Source: an uncultured Muribaculaceae bacterium (GTDB lineage: Bacteria; Bacteroidota; Bacteroidia; Bacteroidales; Muribaculaceae). From it: 25,730 nucleotides of DNA. Positions within the stretch are counted from its first letter, which is position 1. Each line of letters opens with the position of its first letter. Positions 8,226-15,648 of this stretch are shown here, piece by piece. The stretch is taken from contig CAJLTZ010000029.1 in assembly GCA_905209725.1 (NCBI GenBank), positions 1-25,730 of the forward strand, given 5' to 3'. The notes below the pieces were generated by a model, which did not search any database, had not been told where the DNA came from, and was given only the letters and a program-made list of their open reading frames with translations. The translations under genes and the position numbers were made by a program.

Positions 8226-8275
8226 TTATTTTGAGGCAGGAGTCCATTCCGGAAAATGAATTCCAGAGTATGGAA

Positions 8276-10897
8276 TTATTCTGTGATAAGGGAAATCATC
8301 TTATCCATTGCAGACGAGAGCTGTTCGGGATCCTTGCCGCCGGCCTGGGCGAAGAAGGGTTGACCACCGCCGCCACCCTTGATGAGTTTAGCGGCCTCCC
8401 TTACAATTTTGCCTGCATTAAGTCCTTGCTTCACAAGGTCGTCGCTGAACTGGACTGTAAGCAATGGTTTGCCATCATGCAATGTGGCTGCCACAAAGGC
8501 CGTATGCTCGAGATTCTCCTTGCGGATGGCAAAAGCCACATTCTTTACGATATCCGGGATTCTGGGGCCTACGAGAGTGAGGATGTTGACGCCATTGATG
8601 GTTTTACCTCTGTCAATCACATTCTTGGCAAGGGTCTGGGTTCTTTCGGCTATGAATTCCTCTACCTGATGGCGCAGTCCTTCATTATCGGAAATGGCTT
8701 TCTGCACGGCCACGCGCACGTCGCCGGCATTGCCGAGCAGGTCGCGAAGGTCGGTCATGGCATCCTGAAGCTCGTCGAGCACTTTTTCAACGCCGCGTCC
8801 CGACACAGCCTCGATTCTTCGGATACCTGCAGCGATGCTGCTCTCGCCGATAATCTTCACCATGCCGATGCAACCGGTGTTGGGCACATGCGTACCGCCG
8901 CAAAGTTCCACGGAGTCACCATATTTCACCACGCGCACCTTGTCGCCATATTTCTCGCCGAAGAGAGCCATGGCTCCCATCTCGCGGGCTTCGGCAATCG
9001 GCATGTCGCGACGCTCCTCAAGAGGTATCGCCTTGCGTATATTGGCGTTGACAATATGCTCCACCTTGCGGAGTTCCTCGGGAGTGACCTTCTGGAAATG
9101 AGAGAAGTCAAAGCGGAGGAAATCGGGGGAAACATAACTTCCTCGCTGCTCCACATGCGTGCCGAGCACCTCGCGCAGCGCCTCATGGATGAGGTGGGTG
9201 GCGGAGTGGTTGGCCTGGGTGGCGAGACGGTTCTCCACATTGATGCGGGCAATCAACTCATCCTCGGGATTTGCGGGAATGGAGTGGGAGAGATGCACGG
9301 CAGTATTGTTCTCTCGCTTGGTGTCGAAAATCACCGTCTCATTTCCCTCAGAGTCTACAAGCACTCCGGTGTCGCCCACCTGTCCGCCCATCTCGGCATA
9401 GAAGGGGGTGCGGGAAAGCATTATCTGGTAGAACTCCTTATTCTTCTGCTTCACCTTGCGATAGCGCAGGATGCGGGTCTTGGCCTCAAAATCATCGTAA
9501 CCCACAAATTCAGTCTCACCCGGATTTACCTCCACCCAGTCGGATGTCTCCACAGAGGCTGCGTTTCTTGCGCGCTGCTTCTGCTTCTGCATCTCGGAAT
9601 TGAATTCATCCGTAAGCACCTTGAATCCCTGCTCGCGGAGGATGAGTTCCGTGAGGTCGAGGGGGAAACCGTATGTGTCATAGAGAAGGAAAGCATCGGC
9701 ACCGGAAATGGTATCCTTTCCTGCCGCCTTTGCCTTCTCCACGAGGGAGTCGAGCAGACGGATGCCATTGTCGAGCGTACGCAGGAAGGATTCCTCCTCC
9801 TCTTTAATCACTTTCTCGATAAGTGTCTGCTGCGCGGCAATCTCAGGATAAGCCTCACCCATGTCCTTTACGAGGGTATCCACGAGTTTATAAAGGAATG
9901 CCTCCTTGACATCAAGGAATGTGTAGACATATCTCACGGCGCGGCGCAGGATTCGGCGAATCACATATCCGGCCTTGGCATTGGAGGGGAGCTGGGAGTC
10001 GGCGATGGAGAATGCGATTGTGCGCACATGGTCGGCAGCCACACGCATGGCTACATCCATCTTCTCATCCACGCCATATTTCTTACCGGAGAGTTCGCTG
10101 ATCTTGCCGATGATGGGGGTAAAGATATCGGTGTCATAGTTCGACTGTTTGCCCTGGAGCGCCATGCAGAGGCGTTCGAATCCCATACCGGTGTCGATCA
10201 CTTTTGCAGGAAGGGGCTCGAGATGACCGTCGGCCATTCGCTGATACTGCATGAACACGAGGTTCCAGATTTCAATCACAAGGGGATTATCCTTATTTAC
10301 GAGAGTGGCGCCATCCACTTTGGCACGCTCCTCGTCGCTGCGGAGGTCGATGTGAATCTCGCTGCAGGGGCCGCAGGGACCAACCTCGCCCATTTCCCAG
10401 AAATTGTCGTGGCGGTTGCCATTGATTATATGGGAAGCGGGCAGATGGCTTTGCCAGATTTCGGCAGCCTCGTTGTCGCGTTCGAGACCCTCGGGTGCAT
10501 AGCCTTCAAACACGGTGGCATAGAGGCGGTCCGGGTTGAGTTTCAGCACGTCAACGAGATATTCCCAGGCCCAGTCGATGGCCTCTTTCTTGAAATAGTC
10601 GCCAAACGACCAGTTGCCCAGCATCTCGAACATGGTGTGGTGATATGTGTCATGTCCCACCTCTTCGAGGTCGTTGTGCTTGCCCGACACGCGCAGACAT
10701 TTCTGCGAGTCGGTGACACGTCGGCTTTCCGGCACGCGATTGCCGAGTATGATATCCTTGAACTGGTTCATACCTGCGTTGGTAAACATCAACGTGGGGT
10801 CGTCTTTGAGAACCATAGGTGCGGAGGGAACCACTTTGTGTCCTTTCTCCTTGAAGAAAGTCTTGAACGACTCTCTGATCTCTTTAGATGTAAGCAT
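8276..10897 (-). CDS. alaS: Alanyl-tRNA synthetase
   Basis: Cytoplasmic class II synthetase that charges tRNA-Ala. The 873-aa protein is full length. In order it shows the catalytic domain with FTNAGMNQF (38-46) and HHTMFEMLGNWSFGDYFKKE (86-105), a central tRNA-recognition domain, and the editing domain with zinc-site motifs NHSATH (H564, H568) and C666-GGTH670. A C-terminal DHHA1 region follows, with a glycine run (KGGGGGQPFFAQAGG) near 840. All expected motifs are intact. It starts at ATG 10897 and is transcribed away from the M23 peptidase gene from a symmetric promoter region. Confidence 0.98.
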   Translation of the reverse strand: MLTSKEIRESFKTFFKEKGHKVVPSAPMVLKDDPTLMFTNAGMNQFKDIILGNRVPESRRVTDSQKCLRVSGKHNDLEEVGHDTYHHTMFEMLGNWSFGDYFKKEAIDWAWEYLVDVLKLNPDRLYATVFEGYAPEGLERDNEAAEIWQSHLPASHIINGNRHDNFWEMGEVGPCGPCSEIHIDLRSDEERAKVDGATLVNKDNPLVIEIWNLVFMQYQRMADGHLEPLPAKVIDTGMGFERLCMALQGKQSNYDTDIFTPIIGKISELSGKKYGVDEKMDVAMRVAADHVRTIAFSIADSQLPSNAKAGYVIRRILRRAVRYVYTFLDVKEAFLYKLVDTLVKDMGEAYPEIAAQQTLIEKVIKEEEESFLRTLDNGIRLLDSLVEKAKAAGKDTISGADAFLLYDTYGFPLDLTELILREQGFKVLTDEFNSEMQKQKQRARNAASVETSDWVEVNPGETEFVGYDDFEAKTRILRYRKVKQKNKEFYQIMLSRTPFYAEMGGQVGDTGVLVDSEGNETVIFDTKRENNTAVHLSHSIPANPEDELIARINVENRLATQANHSATHLIHEALREVLGTHVEQRGSYVSPDFLRFDFSHFQKVTPEELRKVEHIVNANIRKAIPLEERRDMPIAEAREMGAMALFGEKYGDKVRVVKYGDSVELCGGTHVPNTGCIGMVKIIGESSIAAGIRRIEAVSGRGVEKVLDELQDAMTDLRDLLGNAGDVRVAVQKAISDNEGLRHQVEEFIAERTQTLAKNVIDRGKTINGVNILTLVGPRIPDIVKNVAFAIRKENLEHTAFVAATLHDGKPLLTVQFSDDLVKQGLNAGKIVREAAKLIKGGGGGQPFFAQAGGKDPEQLSSAMDKMISLITE

Positions 10898-10970
10898 CTT
10901 ATATTGTATGATTATTATCTTATCTTATCGCTGGCTAAAAACGTCAAAGCCATCATGAGGCTGAAATGAA

Positions 10971-11001
10971 TTGCAAAATTAATCAATTATTACTATTTTT
11001 G
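10971..11001 (+). promoter_or_regulatory. Putative M23 peptidase promoter, overlapping alaS promoter
   Basis: TTG at 10971-10973 and TATTTTTG at 10994-11001 are separated by 20 bases, matching the Bacteroidales -33/-7 pattern. Transcription would start near 11008. The TTGCAAAA and TTTTGCAA half-sites (10971-10978 and 10997-11004) are inverted repeats, each serving both directions. Confidence 0.6.
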
Positions 11002-11004
11002 CAA
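10974..11004 (-). promoter_or_regulatory. Putative alaS promoter
   Basis: On the minus strand TAATTTTG (10981-10974) fits TAnnTTTG, and TTG (11004-11002) lies 20 bases upstream as the -33 element. The predicted leader is about 70 nt. Both elements interleave with the divergent M23 promoter at 10971-11001. Confidence 0.6.
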
Positions 11005-11017
11005 CTTGCTAAGAGAG

Positions 11018-11038
11018 ATGCAGGGTCAATGCCTGCAT
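11018..11038 (+). promoter_or_regulatory. Leader hairpin before M23 peptidase gene
   Basis: ATGCAGG (11018-11024) and CCTGCAT (11032-11038) form a perfect 7-bp stem with a 7-base loop in the predicted 5' leader. It buries the alternative in-frame ATG at 11018 and ends 15 bases before the preferred ATG at 11054. A role in start choice is inference. Confidence 0.4.
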
Positions 11039-11053
11039 GCTCCGCTGATTCAT

Positions 11054-12022
11054 ATGGGCAAAAACATCTATTACAGGTATAACTCAGAGACTGACAATTA
11101 CGAGCGCATCTATCCTTCGCTCTGGTCGTGGCTGCGCAAGGCGCTTCTTTTCATAGGAGCATCTGCTGCATTTGGCGCAGTCCTCTTTTTCTCAGCCTTT
11201 TATGCCTTCGAATCGCCCACTGAGGAGAATCTCCGCAAGGAAAATGCCGAGCTCCGCAGCAGCTATAATATCCTAAACCGACGTCTTGACAATTCGCTGA
11301 AGGTGATGGGCGACATCCAGAACCGCGATGACAATTTCTATCGCGTCATGATGCAGCTCGACCCGATGAGCCGTTCGCAGCGTTACGCCGGCCTTGATAA
11401 TGAGACACGCTATAAGGAATTGCAGCAGCTTCCCGACGGTGGGCTTGTGAAACTCCTCACGCAGCGTCTCGACCTCTTTGACCGCCAGCTTTACGCGCAG
11501 TCGGTTTCCTTCGATCAGCTCCGCAAGGCCGTGGACAATCAGAAAGATAAGATAGCCCATGTGCCCTCCGTGATGCCTATTAATATTAAGGACTTCACGA
11601 TGTCGTCGGGCTATGGCGTGCGCCGCGACCCTGTTTATGGCAACTCAAAATTTCATGCAGGCCTCGATTTTGCCGCCAAGAGCGGAACGCCCGTATATGC
11701 CACTGCCGACGGAACAGTGACCATCGCCGACCGTCGCAGCAGTTATGGCAACTGCATCGATATCTCCCACGGCTATAATTATCTCACACGCTATGCCCAC
11801 CTCTCAAAAATCCTCGTGAAGGCAGGCGACAAGGTTACTCGCGGCGACCTGATTGGCCTCGTAGGCTCTACCGGAAAATCCACCGGCCCGCATCTGCATT
11901 ACGAGGTGCGCTTCAAGGATGAGCCGCAGAATCCTGTGAACTATTATTTCCACGATCTCACTCCGGAGCAATATTCAGAGATGGTGCAGATGGCTGAGAA
12001 TGCCGGCCATGTGATGGACTAA
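11054..12022 (+). CDS. M23 family membrane-anchored metallopeptidase
   Basis: Probable envelope endopeptidase (LytM/M23) cutting peptidoglycan cross-bridges, or a regulator of such enzymes. The 322-aa protein from ATG 11054 has a short basic cytoplasmic end, one membrane segment (about 30-51), a charged coiled-coil region (about 56-95), and a C-terminal M23 domain. That domain contains SSGYGVRRDP (184-193), the zinc ligands H201-xxx-D205, H249, and H280-L-H282 within GPHLHYEV. These are the catalytic residues, so activity is likely. The open frame extends to a TTG at 11006 and includes ATG 11018. I prefer 11054 because MGKNIYYRYN matches the usual start of Bacteroidales relatives and TTG 11006 would precede the predicted transcription start. 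The arrangement alaS-M23-merR is common in this order. Confidence 0.92.
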   Translation: MGKNIYYRYNSETDNYERIYPSLWSWLRKALLFIGASAAFGAVLFFSAFYAFESPTEENLRKENAELRSSYNILNRRLDNSLKVMGDIQNRDDNFYRVMMQLDPMSRSQRYAGLDNETRYKELQQLPDGGLVKLLTQRLDLFDRQLYAQSVSFDQLRKAVDNQKDKIAHVPSVMPINIKDFTMSSGYGVRRDPVYGNSKFHAGLDFAAKSGTPVYATADGTVTIADRRSSYGNCIDISHGYNYLTRYAHLSKILVKAGDKVTRGDLIGLVGSTGKSTGPHLHYEVRFKDEPQNPVNYYFHDLTPEQYSEMVQMAENAGHVMD

Positions 12023-12058
12023 TCCGGCAATCTGTCTAATCTTAATGGGGTCTTATTG

Positions 12059-12397
12059 CTAATCGCGGCGCTTCTTAAGGGCGTCGAGCATTTCCTGCAG
12101 TTCGGCGCGCGTCTCCTTGAGCAACTCAATCGCCTCAAAGCGGCGCGACACATTGCTCACATTCCCCGCCAGTTCCTGCTTCGCAGCCTCAATCCTGAGA
12201 CCCTTCTCACGGACAAGATAATTGATTTTGCGGAGCATCCGGATGTCGTCGGGAGTGTAATAGCGGCGGTTGGTGGCCGAGCGCTTTGGCGCGCATTCGG
12301 GGAATTCCGTCTCCCAATAGCGCAGCGTAGAGGCATTCACGCCAAGCAGCTCTGCCACATCGCCGATCTTATAAAACATCTTGTCAAGATCTTCCAT
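12059..12397 (-). CDS. MerR family transcriptional regulator
   Basis: A 112-aa protein with an N-terminal MerR winged helix-turn-helix: FYKIGDVAELLGVNASTLRYWE at about 8-29, then the wing with NRRYYTPDDI near 43-52. The C-terminal third is helical and charged, a likely dimerisation coiled coil. There are no cysteine or drug-binding residues to suggest an effector, and it is shorter than metal-sensing MerR proteins. It lies 18 bases after the CYTH gene and is probably cotranscribed with it. Its 3' end faces the M23 gene across 36 bases. The target genes are unknown. Confidence 0.9.
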   Translation of the reverse strand: MEDLDKMFYKIGDVAELLGVNASTLRYWETEFPECAPKRSATNRRYYTPDDIRMLRKINYLVREKGLRIEAAKQELAGNVSNVSRRFEAIELLKETRAELQEMLDALKKRRD

Positions 12398-12415
12398 CTC
12401 TTTTTGATTGATGAT

Positions 12416-12856
12416 TTAGAGATTGGAATTGTAGTATTGTGGGTCGCCGGTGACATCCTCGCCGATGAAAGGGGGAAGCTCCAGAGGCGCATCCTCACTT
12501 TCCATCTCGATTTCCGCCACTACAAGCCCTTCGCGGTCGCCGTGGAATTCATCCACTTCCCAGTTGCGTCCATGATATGGCACTATATAACGCGTTTTGG
12601 AAATCACCGGTGGCAGGCACATTTCCAGCATCTCTTTGGCATCGATGAGCGGAATCTCATATTCATATTCCTTCCGGGTGCATCCGGTGGTGATTCCTTT
12701 GATGGTGATGTAGCCGAGGGTATCTTTTATCCTCACTCTTACCACGCGCTCGGGCTGACGCTGCAGATAGCCCTGACGAATCTCCAATTGCATGGAAGCC
12801 ATATCCTTATAATCTGAATTTTTCACCAGATATTTTCTCTCAATCTCGATGCCCAT
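12416..12856 (-). CDS. CYTH domain (triphosphate tunnel) protein
   Basis: A 146-aa single-domain protein of the CYTH superfamily (CyaB adenylate cyclase and thiamine triphosphatase). The signature E-x-E-x-K is present at E4-I-E6-R-K8. Alternating basic strands follow (RVVRVRIKD, YITIKG) and acidic strands near the C-terminus (VDEFHG, VVAEIEME), as expected for the anion-binding tunnel. The likely activity is hydrolysis of inorganic or organic triphosphate; a cyclase function is not indicated. It has its own upstream TAnnTTTG box and is followed by the merR gene. Confidence 0.9.
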   Translation of the reverse strand: MGIEIERKYLVKNSDYKDMASMQLEIRQGYLQRQPERVVRVRIKDTLGYITIKGITTGCTRKEYEYEIPLIDAKEMLEMCLPPVISKTRYIVPYHGRNWEVDEFHGDREGLVVAEIEMESEDAPLELPPFIGEDVTGDPQYYNSNL

Positions 12857-12880
12857 ATTATCTTTATATAAATTTCACTA

Positions 12881-12913
12881 CAAATTTAGGAAATTTAAAG
12901 TAGACTGCGGCAA
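12881..12913 (-). promoter_or_regulatory. Putative CYTH-merR promoter
   Basis: TAAATTTG (12888-12881, minus strand) matches the -7 consensus. TTG (12913-12911) is 22 bases upstream, slightly long for a -33 element. The leader would be about 18 nt. Confidence 0.5.
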
Positions 12914-13035
12914 TAATTGCAAGGAATAATTGTTAAAAATAAGGTGTGCAGTATCCACATTTATATGTATGGTGCTTGCTGCAACACGATTCGAATCTTG
13001 AAGCTTCTTGGCCAGGAGACGGATAGGCATTACAA
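12914..13035. other. Upstream region of DUF5686 gene
   Basis: I see no gene here and no clear TAnnTTTG box on the plus strand, so the promoter of the downstream DUF5686 gene is not identified. A GATTCGAATC palindrome near 12989-12998 recalls a tRNA T-loop but has no pairing arms. Confidence 0.4.
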
Positions 13036-15648
13036 ATGAGAAGACACCTCCGATATAGATATACATATATAATCCTCTGGGCATTTATTACTGTTCTCAC
13101 CGTGTTTGGGCGAAGCGAAGCCATCGCTGCGCCCAAGGGTCTGTCGCGCAATGTGGTCGGCGTTGTGAAGGATGCCGACACCGGCGAGCGGCTCAGTTTT
13201 GTCAATGTCCAGTCCAAGCATCCACGCAAAGGCGTAACCACCGATGCCCACGGTGTGTTCCGGATATCTGTGCCGATAGGTACGGTATTGAATGTGAACT
13301 CATTGGGCTATGCACCGATGGACTTGAAGACTAAAGCCGGAAACGATACTCTCTTCTTCCTCCTGAAGCCTCAGGATTTCACGCTCCAGGAGGTGGTGAT
13401 CAAACCCAAGAAGAAGAAATATTCCAAGAAAAACAATCCGGCCGTGGACCTAATGCGCAAGGTGCGTGCACACCGCAAGGAGCACGACCCTGTGGTCAAC
13501 AGCAACGAATATTCCTACGACCGCTACGACAAGATGCTCATAGCCCTCGACGACTACAAGGGCTATATGAACATGGAATTTGTCGACTCGCTCGGAAACG
13601 TGCATAAAATCAAACCGAAAGGGAAGCGCCAGCAATTGTTCAGTTCGCTTGTCGACACCGGTCTATGGTCGGGCAAGCGCATCATGGACCTGTCGCTCAA
13701 GGAGAAGATGGCCACCCGCATCACCTCGAAGCATGGCGGTCTCGACAAGGAAGTGGTGGTGGCGCAGAAGAGCGACGGCTTCGACAAATCGTTTGACGAC
13801 AATTACACACGTCTCTTTTTCGAGGATGCTTTGCGCGAGATCGATGTCTACAGCAATGATATCTCTGTGATGCGAAATAGTTTTGTGAGCCCGTTGTCAG
13901 CCATCGGTGTCGACTATTATATGTATCACATAGAGGATACCGTGCTTGTGGGCAATGAGCCTTGCGTGGAACTCTCCTTTGCTCCTCACAATGCCCAGAG
14001 CCTCGGATTCAACGGCAAACTGTTCATACCGGTAAACGACTCGGTGAAATATGTGAAACGCGTAATGATGCGCGTGCCCAAAGCTTCCAATATCAATTAT
14101 GTGAAAGACCTCTGGCTGAGCCAGAATTTCACCATCGACTCCTTAGGCCATACGCATAAGGTGCTCGACGATATGGTGGTGGAACTGCAGATTATAAAAG
14201 GCACGCAGGGACTGCATCTCTCGCGAATGTCGCGCTACGACAATTTCTCTTACAATAAGCGCGACGACATGAAGGAATACTACGACAGGGTGGGCAACCT
14301 GTTTGTAATCGATGAGGCTGATGACCAGGATGGGGAATTCTGGCAGCAGCATCGCATGGTGCCGCTCACTTATGCCGAGACACAACTCGACGGAGTGGGG
14401 TCGCCGTTCCGTAAAATACCTGTGCTGTATTGGCTGGAGAAGGGTGTGGAACTGGTGATAAAGGGATATGTGCGCACCGGAAAGAAGAGCAAATTCGACT
14501 TCGGACCCATCGATACATTTATCAGCTATAATGCCACCGAAGGCTTGCGTCTTGCCGTGGGTGGCCTTACCACTGCCAATCTCTCCAAAAATCTCTTTGG
14601 CCGAGGATATGTGGCTTACGGTTTCCACGACAGAAAATGGAAATACAGCGGTGAACTCGAATATTCCTTCGTCGACAAGAAATATCATTCGAGAGAATTC
14701 CCGATGAACGGCATCCGCGCTACCTATCGCTATGACATCTACAAGCTCGGTCAGCATTATCTCTCCAATGCCGCCAACAACCTGCTCAACTCCATAAAGC
14801 GCCTTGACAGCAACCTCTCCACATATCAGCGCCTTGCAAAACTGGAATATAACATTGAATGGCGCAATAATCTTTCGTTTCACGCCGAGGCGAAATATGA
14901 GCGTCAGGAAGCCACACAATTTGTGCCGTTTGTGAATGGCTATGGCGTTGCCATGCCGCATTATAATACCAACACGCTGAAGATGACAGTGCGCTATGCC
15001 CCCGGCGAGAAATTCATGCAGACCTACAACGAACGCCGCATGATCAATCGCGACGCCCTCACCCTTCAGTTCAGCCATGAATTCGGCCCCAAGGGTCTCT
15101 TCGGCTCTGCGTTCACAGTGAATGTCACCGAGTTCCTTCTTCAGAAGCGCTGGTGGATGTCGGTGGCAGGCTATGCCGATGTGATTTTCCGTGCCGGCAA
15201 GATATGGAACCAGGTGCAGTTCCCCGCGCTTCTCTGGCAGAATGCCAATACCGCCTTCACCATGCAGTCGGAGACATATGCTCTGCTGAACCCTATGGAG
15301 CACGCCCTTGACGAGTATGTTTCGCTCGACCTCAACTACAACCTCAACGGCCTAATCTTCAACCGCATTCCCTGGCTCAACAAATTGCGCCTCCGCGAAG
15401 TGGTATCGTTCAAGGGTTACTGGGGACACCTCACAAAAAAGAACAATCCGGAAGATAATCCCGAATTGTTCCGATTCCCCGACCCGAACACCAAACCCAT
15501 GGGGAAGACACCCTATATGGAGATTGGCGTCGGCATCGACAATATCCTCACCTTTCTGAGGCTCGACTATGTGTGGCGTCTCTCTTACCGGGACACGCCT
15601 GGAGCACCCAACAGCGGACTCCGGTTCTCATTCCATTTCTCATTCTGA
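13036..15648 (+). CDS. DUF5686 outer-membrane protein with carboxypeptidase-like regulatory domain
   Basis: An 870-aa protein with an N-terminal signal region (hydrophobic 11-24, probable cleavage after the AIAA segment near 32), then a CarboxypepD_reg-like beta-sandwich (about 38-120: VVGVVKDADTGERLSFVNV, then TTDAHGVFRI, then LQEVVIKPKKKK), then the DUF5686 body. The C-terminal half alternates aromatic and polar residues and ends in FHFSF, the aromatic terminus of an outer-membrane beta barrel. The fold resembles a TonB-dependent receptor without a plug. The family is widespread in Bacteroidota and its function is unknown; an envelope role is inferred from location only. Its last 64 bases overlap the convergent PiT gene. 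Confidence 0.9.
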   Translation: MRRHLRYRYTYIILWAFITVLTVFGRSEAIAAPKGLSRNVVGVVKDADTGERLSFVNVQSKHPRKGVTTDAHGVFRISVPIGTVLNVNSLGYAPMDLKTKAGNDTLFFLLKPQDFTLQEVVIKPKKKKYSKKNNPAVDLMRKVRAHRKEHDPVVNSNEYSYDRYDKMLIALDDYKGYMNMEFVDSLGNVHKIKPKGKRQQLFSSLVDTGLWSGKRIMDLSLKEKMATRITSKHGGLDKEVVVAQKSDGFDKSFDDNYTRLFFEDALREIDVYSNDISVMRNSFVSPLSAIGVDYYMYHIEDTVLVGNEPCVELSFAPHNAQSLGFNGKLFIPVNDSVKYVKRVMMRVPKASNINYVKDLWLSQNFTIDSLGHTHKVLDDMVVELQIIKGTQGLHLSRMSRYDNFSYNKRDDMKEYYDRVGNLFVIDEADDQDGEFWQQHRMVPLTYAETQLDGVGSPFRKIPVLYWLEKGVELVIKGYVRTGKKSKFDFGPIDTFISYNATEGLRLAVGGLTTANLSKNLFGRGYVAYGFHDRKWKYSGELEYSFVDKKYHSREFPMNGIRATYRYDIYKLGQHYLSNAANNLLNSIKRLDSNLSTYQRLAKLEYNIEWRNNLSFHAEAKYERQEATQFVPFVNGYGVAMPHYNTNTLKMTVRYAPGEKFMQTYNERRMINRDALTLQFSHEFGPKGLFGSAFTVNVTEFLLQKRWWMSVAGYADVIFRAGKIWNQVQFPALLWQNANTAFTMQSETYALLNPMEHALDEYVSLDLNYNLNGLIFNRIPWLNKLRLREVVSFKGYWGHLTKKNNPEDNPELFRFPDPNTKPMGKTPYMEIGVGIDNILTFLRLDYVWRLSYRDTPGAPNSGLRFSFHFSF

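Noticed and set aside
8231..10969. A 912-codon open frame on the plus strand opposite the whole of alaS
   Set aside because: alaS has every expected motif over its full length. The opposite frame shows no recognisable domain and arises from codon usage that avoids stops in that frame. It also crosses the holA/alaS terminator side and the promoter.
11006..11053. Upstream extension of the M23 gene to TTG 11006 or ATG 11018
   Set aside because: TTG 11006 falls at or before the predicted transcription start, ATG 11018 is buried in a hairpin, and the protein from 11054 begins as relatives usually do.
12045..12055. An 11-base match (ATGGGGTCTTA) to the terminal repeat, in the M23/merR intergenic gap
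   Set aside because: It is too short to separate from chance in 25 kb, although its intergenic position and shared sequence make a decayed remnant possible. Worth including when the repeat family is searched.
12027..12059. GCAAT/ATTGC inverted pair between the M23 and merR genes as a terminator
   Set aside because: The stem is only 5 bp with a 23-base loop and no T-run.
12989..12998. GATTCGAATC resembling a tRNA T-loop
   Set aside because: The flanking bases cannot form a T-stem on either strand and no anticodon or acceptor arm is present.
14143..15303. A 386-codon open frame antisense to the DUF5686 gene
   Set aside because: It lies wholly within a gene with a clear signal sequence, domain order and barrel end; no independent start context or homology pattern seen.
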